Source: Ignavibacteriales bacterium (GTDB lineage Bacteria; Bacteroidota; Ignavibacteria; Ignavibacteriales; Melioribacteraceae). Taken from it: a stretch of DNA of 64,000 bases. Under the pieces are notes generated by a model. The model saw only the letters and a list, made by a program, of their open reading frames with translations. It did no database searches and was not told the origin of the DNA. Shown here piece after piece: positions 44,210 to 54,099 of the stretch. The DNA is taken from positions 186,001-250,000 of the forward strand of contig JAPLFG010000003.1 of NCBI GenBank assembly GCA_026390795.1, written 5' to 3'. How positions within the stretch are numbered: position 1 is the stretch's first letter; every line of letters starts with the position of its first letter. The translations under genes and the position numbers were made by a program.

Positions 44210-45601
44210 TTATTTTCTGAGACCAATCATTTTTTCCGGACGAACTACTTCATCAAATTTTTCCGATGTAAGAAGTCCAAGTTCCATTGCTGCTTCTTTT
44301 AGAGTTTTATTTTCTTTGTGAGCTTTCTTTGCAACTTTTGCCGCGTTATCATATCCAATAACCGGATTGAGCGATGTAACAAGCATCAAAGAATTTTCAA
44401 GATGTTTTTTGATGTTCGCTGCGTTTGCAGTAATTCCTTCAACACAATGTTCGCTGAAACTTTCACACGCATCCGCTAATAATTTAATTGATTGAAGAAC
44501 ATTGAAAGCGATAACAGGCATGAAAACATTTAATTCAAAATTTCCGCTCGAGCCGGCAATATTAATTGTAACATCATTGCCAAAAACTTGAGCACAAACC
44601 ATCGTCATTGCTTCCGATTGAGTTGGATTAACTTTACCCGGCATGATTGAACTTCCCGGTTCATTTTCCGGCAATGAGATTTCGCCAATACCGCAACGTG
44701 GACCTGAACCGAGCCATCGTATATCATTCGATATTTTTAATAATGAAGTGCCAATAGTTTTTAACACACCGCTCATTTCAACAAGCGCGTCTTTGGCAGC
44801 CATAGCTTCATATTTATTAGGCGCTGTTTTAAAAGGTTTACCGGTCAACTTGGAAATTGTATCGGCTACTTTTACCGCGTATTCCGGATGAGCATTTAAA
44901 CCGGTTCCTACTGCAGTTCCGCCAAGAGGAATTTCATATAAGCGCTTTAATGAATCGCTAATTCGTGCTAATCCATTAGTCAATTGCATTGCATATCCGC
45001 TGAATTCATCTCCAAGAGTAAGTGGAGTTGCATCCATTAAATGCGTACGGCCTATTTTTATTATGTCTTTAAACTCTTTTGCTTTTTCATCTAATGAATT
45101 TCTCAATTTAGTAACCATTGGAATCAAACGGCGGTGAATTTCTTCGACAGCGGCAACATGTATTGCTGTGGGAAATGCATCGTTAGTAGATTGAGCTTTA
45201 TTAACGTCGTCGTTAGGATGGATTGGTTTTTTGCTGCCCATTACTCCTCCAGCCATTTCAATTGCGCGGTTGGAGATAACTTCATTGCAATTCATGTTGG
45301 TTTGAGTTCCGCTGCCGGTCTGCCAAACTACAAGAGGAAAATGATCATTCAATTTTCCGTCAATCACTTCATCGGCAGCTTTAATTATCAAATCCAATTT
45401 TTCTTTAGGTAAACTTCCTAATTCATGGCTTGTAAGAGCGGCTGCTTTTTTTACAATTCCAAGTGCTCGTATCAACTCGGCTGGAAATCTTTCACCGCCG
45501 ATTTTAAAGTTCATTAATGATCTTGCTGTCTGTGCGCCATAATACTTATCTACCGGCACTTTCATTTCACCCATAGTGTCAGTTTCAATTCTAAATTCCA
45601 T
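44210..45601 (-). CDS. fumC: Fumarate hydratase, class II
   Basis: The 463-residue protein carries the class II signature [13 protein letters not shown] and family segments [31 protein letters not shown] and [16 protein letters not shown]. It interconverts fumarate and malate in the TCA cycle without iron-sulfur clusters. It is followed downstream by a long inverted repeat and stands alone. Confidence 0.96.
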   Translation of the reverse strand: MEFRIETDTMGEMKVPVDKYYGAQTARSLMNFKIGGERFPAELIRALGIVKKAAALTSHELGSLPKEKLDLIIKAADEVIDGKLNDHFPLVVWQTGSGTQTNMNCNEVISNRAIEMAGGVMGSKKPIHPNDDVNKAQSTNDAFPTAIHVAAVEEIHRRLIPMVTKLRNSLDEKAKEFKDIIKIGRTHLMDATPLTLGDEFSGYAMQLTNGLARISDSLKRLYEIPLGGTAVGTGLNAHPEYAVKVADTISKLTGKPFKTAPNKYEAMAAKDALVEMSGVLKTIGTSLLKISNDIRWLGSGPRCGIGEISLPENEPGSSIMPGKVNPTQSEAMTMVCAQVFGNDVTINIAGSSGNFELNVFMPVIAFNVLQSIKLLADACESFSEHCVEGITANAANIKKHLENSLMLVTSLNPVIGYDNAAKVAKKAHKENKTLKEAAMELGLLTSEKFDEVVRPEKMIGLRK

Positions 45602-45700
45602 TGTTCACTCCGAAATGTTTTAGTTGGTAATTAAAATTAAGGCAAACTGATCTTAATTTCAATTTGGATTGAAAAGGATATTGACGCGAAATGGTCACAA

Positions 45701-46399
45701 TTATTGTTCGATTTGATCTACTCTTCTTGCCCCAATGTACCGTTTTTTATAATAAGCTTCATCGAGAGATGAGACTGTAACACCAAGAGAGCGGCTTGCA
45801 TGAACAAATTGGTTTTCGCCAAGATAAATTCCAACATGACCCGGATTAGAAGCACGGCGAGTATTAAAAAATACTAAATCGCCGAATCTCAGATCATCTT
45901 TTGATATTTTCTCTCCTACAGAATATTGCTCTCTTGCAGAGCGTGGAAGGTCAATTGAAAGTGAGCTCTGAAAAACTTGTAATGTGAAAGCAGAACAGTC
46001 TATTCCGTTTTGTGTACTTCCGCCATATTTATAAGGAGTATCTAAAAATTTTATCACTTCCAATAATACTTTTTCACGCGAAGTAAGCACAACGCTAAAT
46101 TCTTTCAGTTTATCGATATTAAACGCGAACTTGGATTTATCAATTGGGGTTCCAGCCGGAGGCGGTTCGTCAAACTCATCGTCGGTTGATGATGAATCTG
46201 CAGGATCATTAAATATTATTCTTTCATTCTTTGAATTAGATTTTTTTACTGTGTCTTTTGAATGAGTTTTTAATGGTGCTGCCGGTTTTTCTTTATTTTT
46301 TTTATAACGCTGCGCGTTTGACGATGCGGAACAACTCACAAAAATTGCAAGAACAAGAAGTCCCAGAAGTAAAGTTCTAGTCAAATATATTAGCCTCAT
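45701..46399 (-). CDS. NlpC/P60 family peptidase lipoprotein
   Basis: The 232-residue protein has a lipoprotein signal (VSCSA, Cys about 23), a charged linker rich in Lys and Asp, and an NlpC/P60 domain at about 112-230. The catalytic Cys lies in GIDCSAFTL, His in NPGHVGIYLG and a third polar residue in FVHASRS. It would trim peptidoglycan stems. It is the last gene of the operon containing two EutN-like genes and the primary sigma factor, 12 nt after the latter. Confidence 0.92.
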   Translation of the reverse strand: MRLIYLTRTLLLGLLVLAIFVSCSASSNAQRYKKNKEKPAAPLKTHSKDTVKKSNSKNERIIFNDPADSSSTDDEFDEPPPAGTPIDKSKFAFNIDKLKEFSVVLTSREKVLLEVIKFLDTPYKYGGSTQNGIDCSAFTLQVFQSSLSIDLPRSAREQYSVGEKISKDDLRFGDLVFFNTRRASNPGHVGIYLGENQFVHASRSLGVTVSSLDEAYYKKRYIGARRVDQIEQ

Positions 46400-46411
46400 T
46401 TGTATGGCCGG

Positions 46412-47266
46412 TCAGCCTAAGTATGATCTTAAATTTTTACTGCGAGAAGCATGTCGTAATCTTCTAATTGCTTTCTCTTTAATTTGGCGTACGCGTTCAC
46501 GTGTAAGATTAAATTTTTCACCAATCTCTTCAAGAGTGAGTGAATGTTCCTTATTCAAACCGAAATAAAGTTTTATCACTTCGGCTTCCCTTTCGGATAA
46601 TGTTGACAATGCTCTTTCAATTTCACGCCTGAGTGATTCTGACATTAGAGATTGATCGGGAGAAGGTTCTTCATCGTTTTCTAAAATATCCAGCAGCCGG
46701 TTTTCTTCACCTTGTGCAAATGGAGCGTCCATAGAAACAGCGCGACCGGAAATTTTTAAAGTATCGGAGACTTCACTGATATCCATATCAAGTTCTTGGG
46801 CAAGTTCTTGAGCGCTTGGTTCACGTTCATATTCTTGTTCAAGATTACTGTAAGCTTTTCCAATTTTATTTAAAGCACCGACTCTATTCAAAGGAAGGCG
46901 TACAATTCTCGATTGTTCGGCAAGTGCCTGCAGAATTGACTGGCGAATCCACCACACAGCATAAGAAATAAATTTGAATCCGCGCGTTTCATCAAACCTA
47001 CGCGCAGCTTTTATTAGACCTAGGTTTCCTTCATTAATTAGATCACCAAGTGTAAGACCTTGATTCTGATACTGTTTTGCAACCGAAACCACGAAACGCA
47101 AATTTGCCTTGACTAATTTTTCCAGAGCAAGCTGATCATTTTTTCTGATTCGAATAGCAAGTTCAATTTCTTCATCAGGTGTAAGAAGATCAACTTTTCC
47201 GATCTCTTGAAGATATTTATCTAACGATTGACTTTCTCTGTTAGTGAACTGTTTTGTGATTTTCAA
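46412..47266 (-). CDS. rpoD: Primary RNA polymerase sigma factor (RpoD/SigA type)
   Basis: The 284-residue protein has sigma region 1.2 ([14 protein letters not shown]), region 2 with [32 protein letters not shown] and region 4 with [18 protein letters not shown]. It lacks region 1.1 and is short, as primary sigma factors of Bacteroidota relatives are. The start is TTG at 47266 with AGGAG 8 nt before it. It lies downstream of two EutN-type genes; the second gene's stop is close to the ribosome site. Confidence 0.95.
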   Translation of the reverse strand: MKITKQFTNRESQSLDKYLQEIGKVDLLTPDEEIELAIRIRKNDQLALEKLVKANLRFVVSVAKQYQNQGLTLGDLINEGNLGLIKAARRFDETRGFKFISYAVWWIRQSILQALAEQSRIVRLPLNRVGALNKIGKAYSNLEQEYEREPSAQELAQELDMDISEVSDTLKISGRAVSMDAPFAQGEENRLLDILENDEEPSPDQSLMSESLRREIERALSTLSEREAEVIKLYFGLNKEHSLTLEEIGEKFNLTRERVRQIKEKAIRRLRHASRSKNLRSYLG

Positions 47267-47277
47267 AACTACTTCTC

Positions 47278-47550
47278 CTACACGGATTGAACATTAATAG
47301 AATCAACAATCCCAACAATTGAAGCATCAACTGGAGCCATTTCAACATCAAGCGGAATTACGGCTTCGCTTGCAGTAACATAAAAAATAATTTCTCCCGC
47401 CCCGGCACCCACTGTATCTAACGCCACAATCGGTCCGCCAAGGTCTTTATACTCTGCATTAATCGGCTGAACAAAAAGCATTTTGTAACCGGCAAGAGTC
47501 TCATATTTTCTTGTCGCCCATATTGTTCCTATTACTCTGCCAAGATGCAT
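47278..47550 (-). CDS. EutN/CcmL-type microcompartment vertex protein
   Basis: The 90-residue protein follows the BMC-P vertex pattern: [19 protein letters not shown] at the start, [23 protein letters not shown] in the middle and SIVGIVDSI at the end. Such proteins form pentamers that cap the corners of bacterial microcompartments. It shares one base with the upstream copy (TAATG). It precedes the primary sigma factor gene by 11 nt. No shell hexamer gene is seen in this window. Confidence 0.92.
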   Translation of the reverse strand: MHLGRVIGTIWATRKYETLAGYKMLFVQPINAEYKDLGGPIVALDTVGAGAGEIIFYVTASEAVIPLDVEMAPVDASIVGIVDSINVQSV

Positions 47551-47849
47551 TAGACCTCAACCGCCTCTTTCTTTTTTTCTTTCACTGAAATATCGAGCTT
47601 ATCCACAATTGCCATAATTACAGCATCAACCGGTTTATTTTTTGTAAACGTGGTTTGACGCGCAGAGCTTCCCTGTGCTACCAATACAACTTCTCCAACA
47701 CCGGCTCCAACCGAATCCACAGCTATTACTGTTGCTTCTTTCGGCTTGTATTCAAGATCTAGCTGCCGGACAATTAAAAATTTTGCGCCTACAAGATTTT
47801 CGTCTTTTCTTGTTGACCAAACTGTTCCGATAACTTTTCCAAGTACCAA
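47550..47849 (-). CDS. EutN/CcmL-type microcompartment vertex protein
   Basis: The 99-residue protein has the same fold signature, LGKVIGTVWSTRKDENLVG, then VIAVDSVGAGVGEVVLVAQGSSAR and AVIMAIVDKLDI. It is closer to the classical EutN/CcmL consensus than its neighbour. It starts at TTG with GAGG 5 nt before it. With the following copy and rpoD it forms a tight operon. Both may act as pentameric proteins with or without a shell. Confidence 0.92.
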   Translation of the reverse strand: MVLGKVIGTVWSTRKDENLVGAKFLIVRQLDLEYKPKEATVIAVDSVGAGVGEVVLVAQGSSARQTTFTKNKPVDAVIMAIVDKLDISVKEKKKEAVEV

Positions 47850-47921
47850 TTCATCCTCGCTGTTCTTTATATGAAATATTTTTTTACTACGATCTTTCTT
47901 TCTGGTTAAGTAACTGTCTAC

Positions 47922-47950
47922 TATATATACTAATACTATTCAAAAGACAA
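47922..47950 (-). promoter_or_regulatory. Candidate promoter of the vertex-protein and rpoD operon
   Basis: The minus strand has TTGTCT (47950..47945) and TATATA (47927..47922) 17 nt apart. The start codon of the first EutN gene lies about 73 nt downstream. This is an E. coli-like pattern read by eye. Confidence 0.4.
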
Positions 47951-48055
47951 TTTTTGCTGAATGTTCGGTCGCAACTTTATTAAAAATATTTGTAAGGGTC
48001 AAACCATCGTCAAAATGATTTCTCCAATTAACGGAGGATAAATAGAGTCGGCTAT

Positions 48056-49219
48056 TTACTCTTCTAAAAAACTTGTTCCGTGCAGATCATTGTTGATCTT
48101 GAAAAAATGCGCCGCTGTCTGCGCTACATCAGCAAAAGTCCTGCGGATGCCTAGATTCTTACCGCCTATATTTTTTTTGTAGAAAAGAAGCGGCACATAC
48201 TCGCGCGTATGGTCTGTGCTGATATCGGTCGCATCGTTACCATGATCAGCCGTTAATATCAAACAGTCCGTTTCATCCAATGAATTCAATATCTCCGGTA
48301 ATCGTTCATCAAATTCTTGAAGTGCTTTGTGAAATCCCTCAGGATCATTTCTGTGCCCGAAATAAACATCGAAGTCGACTAGATTTGTGAAAATTAATGA
48401 ACCTTTAACACTTTTTGCAACTTCTATAATTTTGCTGATTCCTTCTTGATTGGATTTTGTCTTTAACTGATGTTTAATTCCTTTGTAGTTGAAAAGGTCA
48501 TTAACTTTCCCGATTGCATAAGTCTCTATTCCATTACTCAAACAATAATCAAGAATCGTTGGATCGGGTGGATCTAATGAAAAATCTTTTCTATTAGTCG
48601 TACGTTTAAAATTTCCTTCAGATCCTTCGAACGGACGGGCAATTACTCTTCCGCAAGAATCTTTTCCAATCAGAACTTTCTGACGGGTAATTGAACAGAT
48701 CTCGTACAATCTTTCTAAAGAAATTACATCCTCGTGTGCCGCAATTTGAAAAACAGAATCTGCCGATGTATAAACAATTGGAAATCCAGTTCTTACATGC
48801 TCAGCGCCAAGATCTTTAATAATTTCAGTTCCGGATGCGGCGTAATTACCAAGAATTCCTTTAACACCGGTTTCTTTCATAAACCGATCAATAAGTTCTT
48901 TAGGAAATCCTTCAGGATAAAAAGGAAATTCAATTTCAACTTTTAATCCACCAAGTTCCCAGTGACCTGTAGTTGAGTCTTTGCCGGGAGAGATTTCTGC
49001 AAGCTTACCAAAAGAAGCAATTGGTGAAACTTGCGGTTCAATTCCTTTGATTGGATGGATATTCCCTAAACCGAATTTTTCTAAGTTCGGCAGATTTAAA
49101 CCACCGAGACGTTCTGCCATATTCCCGAGAGTATCACTTCCCTCATCGGAATAATTTTTTGCATCAGGCAGTTCACCTATCCCGACACCATCGAGCACTA
49201 TTATAAAAAAATTATTCAA
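48056..49219 (-). CDS. deoB: Phosphopentomutase
   Basis: The 387-residue protein belongs to the alkaline phosphatase-like DeoB family, with IVLDGVGIGELPDA, a metal-bound DSTTGHWE segment and LVDFDVYFGHRNDPEG, then ILTADHGND near the end. It interconverts ribose or deoxyribose 1- and 5-phosphate. Its start is TTG, with no earlier in-frame ATG. It follows the GAF/GGDEF gene by 15 nt. Confidence 0.95.
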   Translation of the reverse strand: MNNFFIIVLDGVGIGELPDAKNYSDEGSDTLGNMAERLGGLNLPNLEKFGLGNIHPIKGIEPQVSPIASFGKLAEISPGKDSTTGHWELGGLKVEIEFPFYPEGFPKELIDRFMKETGVKGILGNYAASGTEIIKDLGAEHVRTGFPIVYTSADSVFQIAAHEDVISLERLYEICSITRQKVLIGKDSCGRVIARPFEGSEGNFKRTTNRKDFSLDPPDPTILDYCLSNGIETYAIGKVNDLFNYKGIKHQLKTKSNQEGISKIIEVAKSVKGSLIFTNLVDFDVYFGHRNDPEGFHKALQEFDERLPEILNSLDETDCLILTADHGNDATDISTDHTREYVPLLFYKKNIGGKNLGIRRTFADVAQTAAHFFKINNDLHGTSFLEE

Positions 49220-49234
49220 AGATTAACCCGGGTA

Positions 49235-51106
49235 TTAACTGATACTTTTAACAGAGTTACCGCCCTTCTCAATCGCTTTTTTTAATGCGAGCTCTGCGTT
49301 AGTTAAGATTTCCTGAACATCGGTTTTATTTGTCGTTGTAGCAACACCAATCGAGACTGTAAAAGTTGTCTGTTTAGATGCAACTGCAATCGCTTTGCGA
49401 GCAATTTTAATTCTTAATTTTTCAGCCCATAAAAAAACATCTTTGGGAGACATATTGAAAAAATAAACCGCAAAAACTTTTTCGCTTATTCGTCCAAGTA
49501 AATTCAGCGGTGTCATTTCATCTTTTATCATTTGCCCGATAGTCCGGAGAACTTTAGGAAATGGATCTCCTTCAAAAAGAGTTTCCTGCTCCAAGAATTC
49601 ATCAAGTTTAATAACTGCTATAGCACCTTGAATTCCGATCTCTTTGCTGCGCACAAGATCAATTGTGAACCGTTCAATAAACGCATCGTAGTTCAATGTT
49701 TTAGTTTCGATATCTACGGAGAGCAATCCTTTTAAAATATTTATCGTCGAGTAAGAATGAAGTATAAAAGCAAATATTTTGGTAGCATTTTTTATATAAG
49801 AAACTTCATTGTTTGAATAGACATTTTTCTTTAGACTTTCAAAACAAAGAACTCCGTAATTATGTTCATCATACACAAGAGGTATCGCAAGGAAAGAACC
49901 GTCAAAACTTACATCTTCGGTTTTTGCAAAACGCGGTATCTCCGATGAAGATGTATCGTCAATCTTTACTGGTGTGGCGCTTAATATCGCTCTTCCAACC
50001 AATGTTCCGTTCAAGTCGATCTCTAAATTTTCGCCGACATACTTTAGCGATGTTTTATTAATGATTTTTGTAGTCTTAAATTTTTGTTCTGAAGGATTAT
50101 ATGAAACCAAGGTAAAAGAATCCCAATCGAGCAAACCTTGCATTGAAGATTCAATGGTCTGATGAACATCTACTTCCGATTCAAATTTTTTGTCGGCACC
50201 TAAAATGCTGAGAAGCGTTTTCAACCGTTGATCCGCTTGCGATTCTGAAAATTTTTCTTCGAATAATGAGATGATTATTGAAATGACACGGACAATTCTA
50301 CCTAATGAATAGACTTGTTCAATACCGAACGCGTCGTTCATTTTTGAATCTAAAGCCAGAATTCCAGTCAAATGTTTTCCGTAAAATAATGGAACGCCGA
50401 CAAAACTTTTAATTCCTTGGGGAACGCCGTAATAACGAATTACATCAATCTCTGCATTGGTAGCGATATCGGTTAAAAGTTCAGGCTCTTCTCTTTGAAC
50501 AATTTTACCAAGGATGTCATCTTCGAGATCGAACTTCTGCTGTTTGATTTGTGATGAACTCGTTACGTAACGTTCAAGCGTTAGACGTTTTCTGTTTTTA
50601 TTGTACCAGAAGAATGCCGCTGTGTGAGCCATATAAGAATCTTTAACAACACTTAGAATTTTTTCAAGAACAAAACCGAATTGTTCATCGTGATTAACAT
50701 CTTCCGGCAATTCTTCCAGAGCAATTTTATCGTAATTTGTTTTAAAATCCGGCGGTTTGAAAAAATCTTGCTTGCCTTTGCTGAATGAACTTCCAAAATT
50801 TTCGGAAGTAATTATTTCAATATTCTTAGTTGGTGAAATTATTTTAAAATCTTCACCGGTATCAGTTTCATAAGAATCTCTTTCGTTTTTTTCTTCATCT
50901 TCAAAAAGATCTGGTTCGTAGGTCTGATCAAACGATTCACCCCGCATTGAATCACGAAGAAATATTATAAATCCGGCATATATTAAAAGAACGACACCGG
51001 AAATAATACGTATGTATGTATCTTCTGTAAAAAATGGAATGGCGATGAGAATGGGAATAAACAAGAAAATGAAGACTCTCTTTTTAATTTTTTCTTTGAT
51101 TCCCAT
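49235..51106 (-). CDS. Membrane protein with two GAF domains and a degenerate GGDEF domain
   Basis: The 623-residue protein has two membrane helices in residues 8-52, an acidic linker, a GAF domain at about 140-275 (FVGVPLFYGKHLTGILAL), a second GAF at about 310-440 (FLAIPLVYDEHNYGVLCF) and a C-terminal GGDEF-fold domain at about 450-620. The active-site GGDEF is replaced by RISEK in GRISEKVFAVYF, so cyclase activity is unlikely. It may be a sensor that binds a ligand and interacts with partners. It precedes deoB and follows engB. Confidence 0.85.
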   Translation of the reverse strand: MGIKEKIKKRVFIFLFIPILIAIPFFTEDTYIRIISGVVLLIYAGFIIFLRDSMRGESFDQTYEPDLFEDEEKNERDSYETDTGEDFKIISPTKNIEIITSENFGSSFSKGKQDFFKPPDFKTNYDKIALEELPEDVNHDEQFGFVLEKILSVVKDSYMAHTAAFFWYNKNRKRLTLERYVTSSSQIKQQKFDLEDDILGKIVQREEPELLTDIATNAEIDVIRYYGVPQGIKSFVGVPLFYGKHLTGILALDSKMNDAFGIEQVYSLGRIVRVISIIISLFEEKFSESQADQRLKTLLSILGADKKFESEVDVHQTIESSMQGLLDWDSFTLVSYNPSEQKFKTTKIINKTSLKYVGENLEIDLNGTLVGRAILSATPVKIDDTSSSEIPRFAKTEDVSFDGSFLAIPLVYDEHNYGVLCFESLKKNVYSNNEVSYIKNATKIFAFILHSYSTINILKGLLSVDIETKTLNYDAFIERFTIDLVRSKEIGIQGAIAVIKLDEFLEQETLFEGDPFPKVLRTIGQMIKDEMTPLNLLGRISEKVFAVYFFNMSPKDVFLWAEKLRIKIARKAIAVASKQTTFTVSIGVATTTNKTDVQEILTNAELALKKAIEKGGNSVKSIS

Positions 51107-51197
51107 TGTCCTTCTTAGAGATTATGTAGAAATATTTGGCTAGAAGCTTAAAAAGTATCAACTGCCAATTCAATAATAAGAAAGATTTAAGATATTT

Positions 51198-51779
51198 TCA
51201 TATAAGGAAGAGCGAAGTGAGATGTTTTACAATTTCTTTTTTACCGGTCGCTTTTATAGTCGAATAGAAAAGCATGTTCTCCCCGGGTATAATTTCCGGG
51301 AAAAATTGTACAACCCGTTTTTTAGCCGAAGCCATTTCGGCCTGCTTCAACTTATCGGACTTGTTCATAAGCAGAAAATAAGGAATCTCTTTGTTCCGCA
51401 GAAAATTATTAAGTTCAATATCAAGCTGCATTGGATCGTGCCGGCTGTCAATAATGTGAATTGCCAACTTAATGTTTTCGTTCATTGAAAAATATTTTTC
51501 AAGTAAAAGCTGCCACGCATCGCGTTCTTTCTTCGAAACTTTTGCGTAACCAAAGCCGGGTAAATCAACAATGAAGAATTTCTTTTCTACGAGATAATAA
51601 TTTATTGAGCGGGTTTTTCCCGGTGAGGAGGAAGTCTTTGCCATCTTTGTATTAAAAACGGAATTTATGAAAGAGGATTTTCCAACATTGGAGCGACCGC
51701 AAAGGACAACCGTTGGCAAGTTTTCTTTTGGTAATTCACCAAGATTAAAAACGGATTTAATGAACTCAATTTTTTTCAT
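51198..51779 (-). CDS. engB: GTP-binding protein EngB/YsxC
   Basis: The 193-residue GTPase has G1 GRSNVGKSS, G2/G3 regions PGKTRSINYY and VDLPGFGYAKV, and G4 NKSDK. It helps assemble the large ribosomal subunit. It follows the alpha operon with a terminator hairpin whose T run ends at the ATG, so ribosome binding here is unusual; see the hairpin at 51790. Confidence 0.95.
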   Translation of the reverse strand: MKKIEFIKSVFNLGELPKENLPTVVLCGRSNVGKSSFINSVFNTKMAKTSSSPGKTRSINYYLVEKKFFIVDLPGFGYAKVSKKERDAWQLLLEKYFSMNENIKLAIHIIDSRHDPMQLDIELNNFLRNKEIPYFLLMNKSDKLKQAEMASAKKRVVQFFPEIIPGENMLFYSTIKATGKKEIVKHLTSLFLI

Positions 51780-51789
51780 AAAAATAAAA

Positions 51790-51815
51790 AAGAGTAACCG
51801 AACCCGATTACTCTT
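51790..51815 (-). terminator. Terminator behind rplQ, abutting the engB start
   Basis: An 8-bp stem (51790-51797 with 51808-51815, AAGAGTAA/TTACTCTT) is followed on the minus strand by TTTTATTTTT that runs directly into the engB ATG at 51779. It probably ends the ribosomal transcript; the abutting start leaves no room for a Shine-Dalgarno site. Confidence 0.7.
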
Positions 51816-51840
51816 CTCAAATTAATCTATAATCCTAAAA

Positions 51841-52416
51841 TTAACTGCCTTTTTTCTGCGGAGTCTTTGTAGTCTTGGTAATCTTTTCTTTTGTGATTTT
51901 TTCTTTTGGTGATTTTTCTTTTTTTGGTTTTGGAACTACCGCTTTTTTAGCAGCCTTTTCCTTTTTCTCTTTCTTTTCTTCTGCTTTAACTTCTTCTGCA
52001 GTTTCAGTTGGTTTTTCTTCGCCCTTTGTTTTCTTAGGAGCTTTAGGTTTAATAACACCGCTGTAATCGACCAATTCGATTATTGCCATGTGAGCGCCGT
52101 CGCCTTTTCTCTGTCCGAGATGAACTACGCGGGTGTAACCGCCGGGTCTATCGCCGACTTTGGTTACAATGTCACTAAACAGTTCTGAAAGAACAGCTCT
52201 ATCATTAATTTTTTCAGCAATTATTCTTCTCGCATGAACGGAATCTGTTTTTGCTCTTGTAATGATAGGTTCAACGAATCTGCGCAGCTCTTTGGCTTTT
52301 GCTGCGGTTGTTTTAATTTTTTTATGCTGAAGTAAAGATGTTGCCAACAATTTTAATGTAGCTAATCTGTGACTTGCAGTTCTACCTAATTTTCTTCCTT
52401 TTACGCCATGTCTCAT
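51841..52416 (-). CDS. rplQ: Large-subunit ribosomal protein L17 with Lys-rich tail
   Basis: The first about 120 residues match L17 (MRHGVKGRKLGRTASHRLATL, then RPGGYTRVVHLGQRKGD). The remaining about 70 residues are a low-complexity tail of Lys, Glu, Pro and Thr with repeats such as KEKITKEKITK, longer than the usual L17 of about 120-130 residues. It is the last gene of the alpha operon. Confidence 0.96.
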   Translation of the reverse strand: MRHGVKGRKLGRTASHRLATLKLLATSLLQHKKIKTTAAKAKELRRFVEPIITRAKTDSVHARRIIAEKINDRAVLSELFSDIVTKVGDRPGGYTRVVHLGQRKGDGAHMAIIELVDYSGVIKPKAPKKTKGEEKPTETAEEVKAEEKKEKKEKAAKKAVVPKPKKEKSPKEKITKEKITKTTKTPQKKGS

Positions 52417-52435
52417 TCTTCAACCTTATGGAATA

Positions 52436-53431
52436 CTAATTGTTTTCTGGTTTATCTTTTATGTATTTATCAACGTCCATACCGAATTCGAGCCCGTGAT
52501 TATCAACGATCTCAATTAATTCGGCTAAAGATTTTCTTCCGAAGTTTCTGAACTTCAGCATTTCGCTTTCATCTTTTCTAACTAGGTCAGATAAATTTTT
52601 GATGTTAGCGGCTTTCAAGCAGTTATGAGAACGAACACTTAATTCAAGATCATCAACACTTGTCAATAATATCTTTTTGATTCTCTCTGCTTCGGCGTCT
52701 TTTTCATTTTCAACTTTTTCTTCTTCAGGCTCAGCGTCAAAGTTGATGAACATCTGAATGTGATCTTTCAAAATTTTTGCAGAACTTGAAAGAGCTTCTT
52801 CAGGAGTTATGGAACCATCGGTTTGAATTTCGAGTGAAAGTTTTTCGAAATCATTCTTCTCACCTATACGAACATTTTCTACATCGTAGCGGCAATTGAC
52901 AATTGGTGTATAGATGGAATCAATTGGAATGGTTCCAATCGTCATTTCGAGAATTTTTTGTTCTAATGAAGGGACATAACCTTTGCCAATTCCAAAACGT
53001 AATTCCATATTTAGCTTTGCATCGGAATTCAATCTTGCAATGTGAAGATCGGGATTTAATATTTCTATATCCGGGCAATATTTTTGAATATCACCTGCTT
53101 TAAATTCTTTTGAACCGCTGAGAGAAATTTCGCAGCCTGTAGTTTTTTTATTCGTAATTCTCATTCTAACTTGCTTCAAGTTAAGAATAAGTTCTGTAAC
53201 GTCTTCAACAACACCAGGAATTGTAGAAAATTCATGAAGAACGCCTTCAATTTTAACAGCATTAATTGCAGCACCGGTTAAGGATGACAATAATACTCTT
53301 CTAAGGGCATTGCCCAGTGTAACTCCGAAACCTCTTTCGAGAGGTTGAACTATAAATCTTCCAAAATTCTCTTTGGATGAAGACTCATCGAGAATAACGC
53401 CATCAGGCATTTTTATAAATGGATAGCTCAT
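52436..53431 (-). CDS. rpoA: DNA-directed RNA polymerase subunit alpha
   Basis: The 331-residue protein has the N-terminal assembly domain (RGFGVTLGNALRRVLLSSL) and a C-terminal alphaCTD (SVDDLELSVRSHNCLKAANI and FRNFGRKSLAELIEIV) joined by an acidic linker. It dimerises to begin polymerase assembly and contacts promoter elements. Placed between rpsD and rplQ. Confidence 0.97.
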   Translation of the reverse strand: MSYPFIKMPDGVILDESSSKENFGRFIVQPLERGFGVTLGNALRRVLLSSLTGAAINAVKIEGVLHEFSTIPGVVEDVTELILNLKQVRMRITNKKTTGCEISLSGSKEFKAGDIQKYCPDIEILNPDLHIARLNSDAKLNMELRFGIGKGYVPSLEQKILEMTIGTIPIDSIYTPIVNCRYDVENVRIGEKNDFEKLSLEIQTDGSITPEEALSSSAKILKDHIQMFINFDAEPEEEKVENEKDAEAERIKKILLTSVDDLELSVRSHNCLKAANIKNLSDLVRKDESEMLKFRNFGRKSLAELIEIVDNHGLEFGMDVDKYIKDKPENN

Positions 53432-53457
53432 TTAGTATCCTCTTTAATTTTTATTAA

Positions 53458-54084
53458 TTACTTAGAATACAACTCAACAATTAATTGTTCGTTAGCATTC
53501 AATGGAATGTCTTCTCTCTCCGGAACATTTAAGAAAGTACCGGATAAAGTTGCTTTATCTACAGACAACCAATTGTAAACGTTGTCTTTTGTTCTTCTTA
53601 AGGAATTATGAATAGCATCCAGCTTTTTGCTCTTTTCGCGAACTGAAATTAAATCTCCAGGTGCGAGAGTATATGATGGGATGTCAACAGTCTTTCCGTT
53701 TACCCAGAAATGTCCATGAAGAACTAATTGACGAGCTGATTTTCTAGAGGGGGCAAATCCAAGACGAAATACAACATTGTCCAATCTTCTTTCAAGTAGC
53801 TTAATCAAATTACCGCCGGTAATACCTTTCTGGCGGTTAGCCGTTTCAAAAATATTATGGAATTGGGTTTCCATTAAGCCGTAAATTCTCTTAACTTTTT
53901 GTTTTTCTCTAAGCTGTACGCCGTATTCAGAAAACTTTGCTCTGCGTGTCAAACCATGTTGACCCGGAGCGTAGTTTTTTTGTTCAAGCGGACATTTTTC
54001 CGATAAACATTTAGTTCCCTTTAAAAATAATTTCTGTTTTTCCCTTCTGCATAATTTGCAGCTGGGACCAGTGTATCTTGCCAT
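53458..54084 (-). CDS. rpsD: Small-subunit ribosomal protein S4
   Basis: The 208-residue protein has the S4-type RNA-binding domain ([21 protein letters not shown]). It also has an N-terminal cysteine cluster CKLCRR with CLSEKC, fitting a zinc-bound form of S4. It nucleates 30S assembly. Confidence 0.96.
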   Translation of the reverse strand: MARYTGPSCKLCRREKQKLFLKGTKCLSEKCPLEQKNYAPGQHGLTRRAKFSEYGVQLREKQKVKRIYGLMETQFHNIFETANRQKGITGGNLIKLLERRLDNVVFRLGFAPSRKSARQLVLHGHFWVNGKTVDIPSYTLAPGDLISVREKSKKLDAIHNSLRRTKDNVYNWLSVDKATLSGTFLNVPEREDIPLNANEQLIVELYSK

Positions 54085-54099
54085 CTAAAGTTTCTCCTA

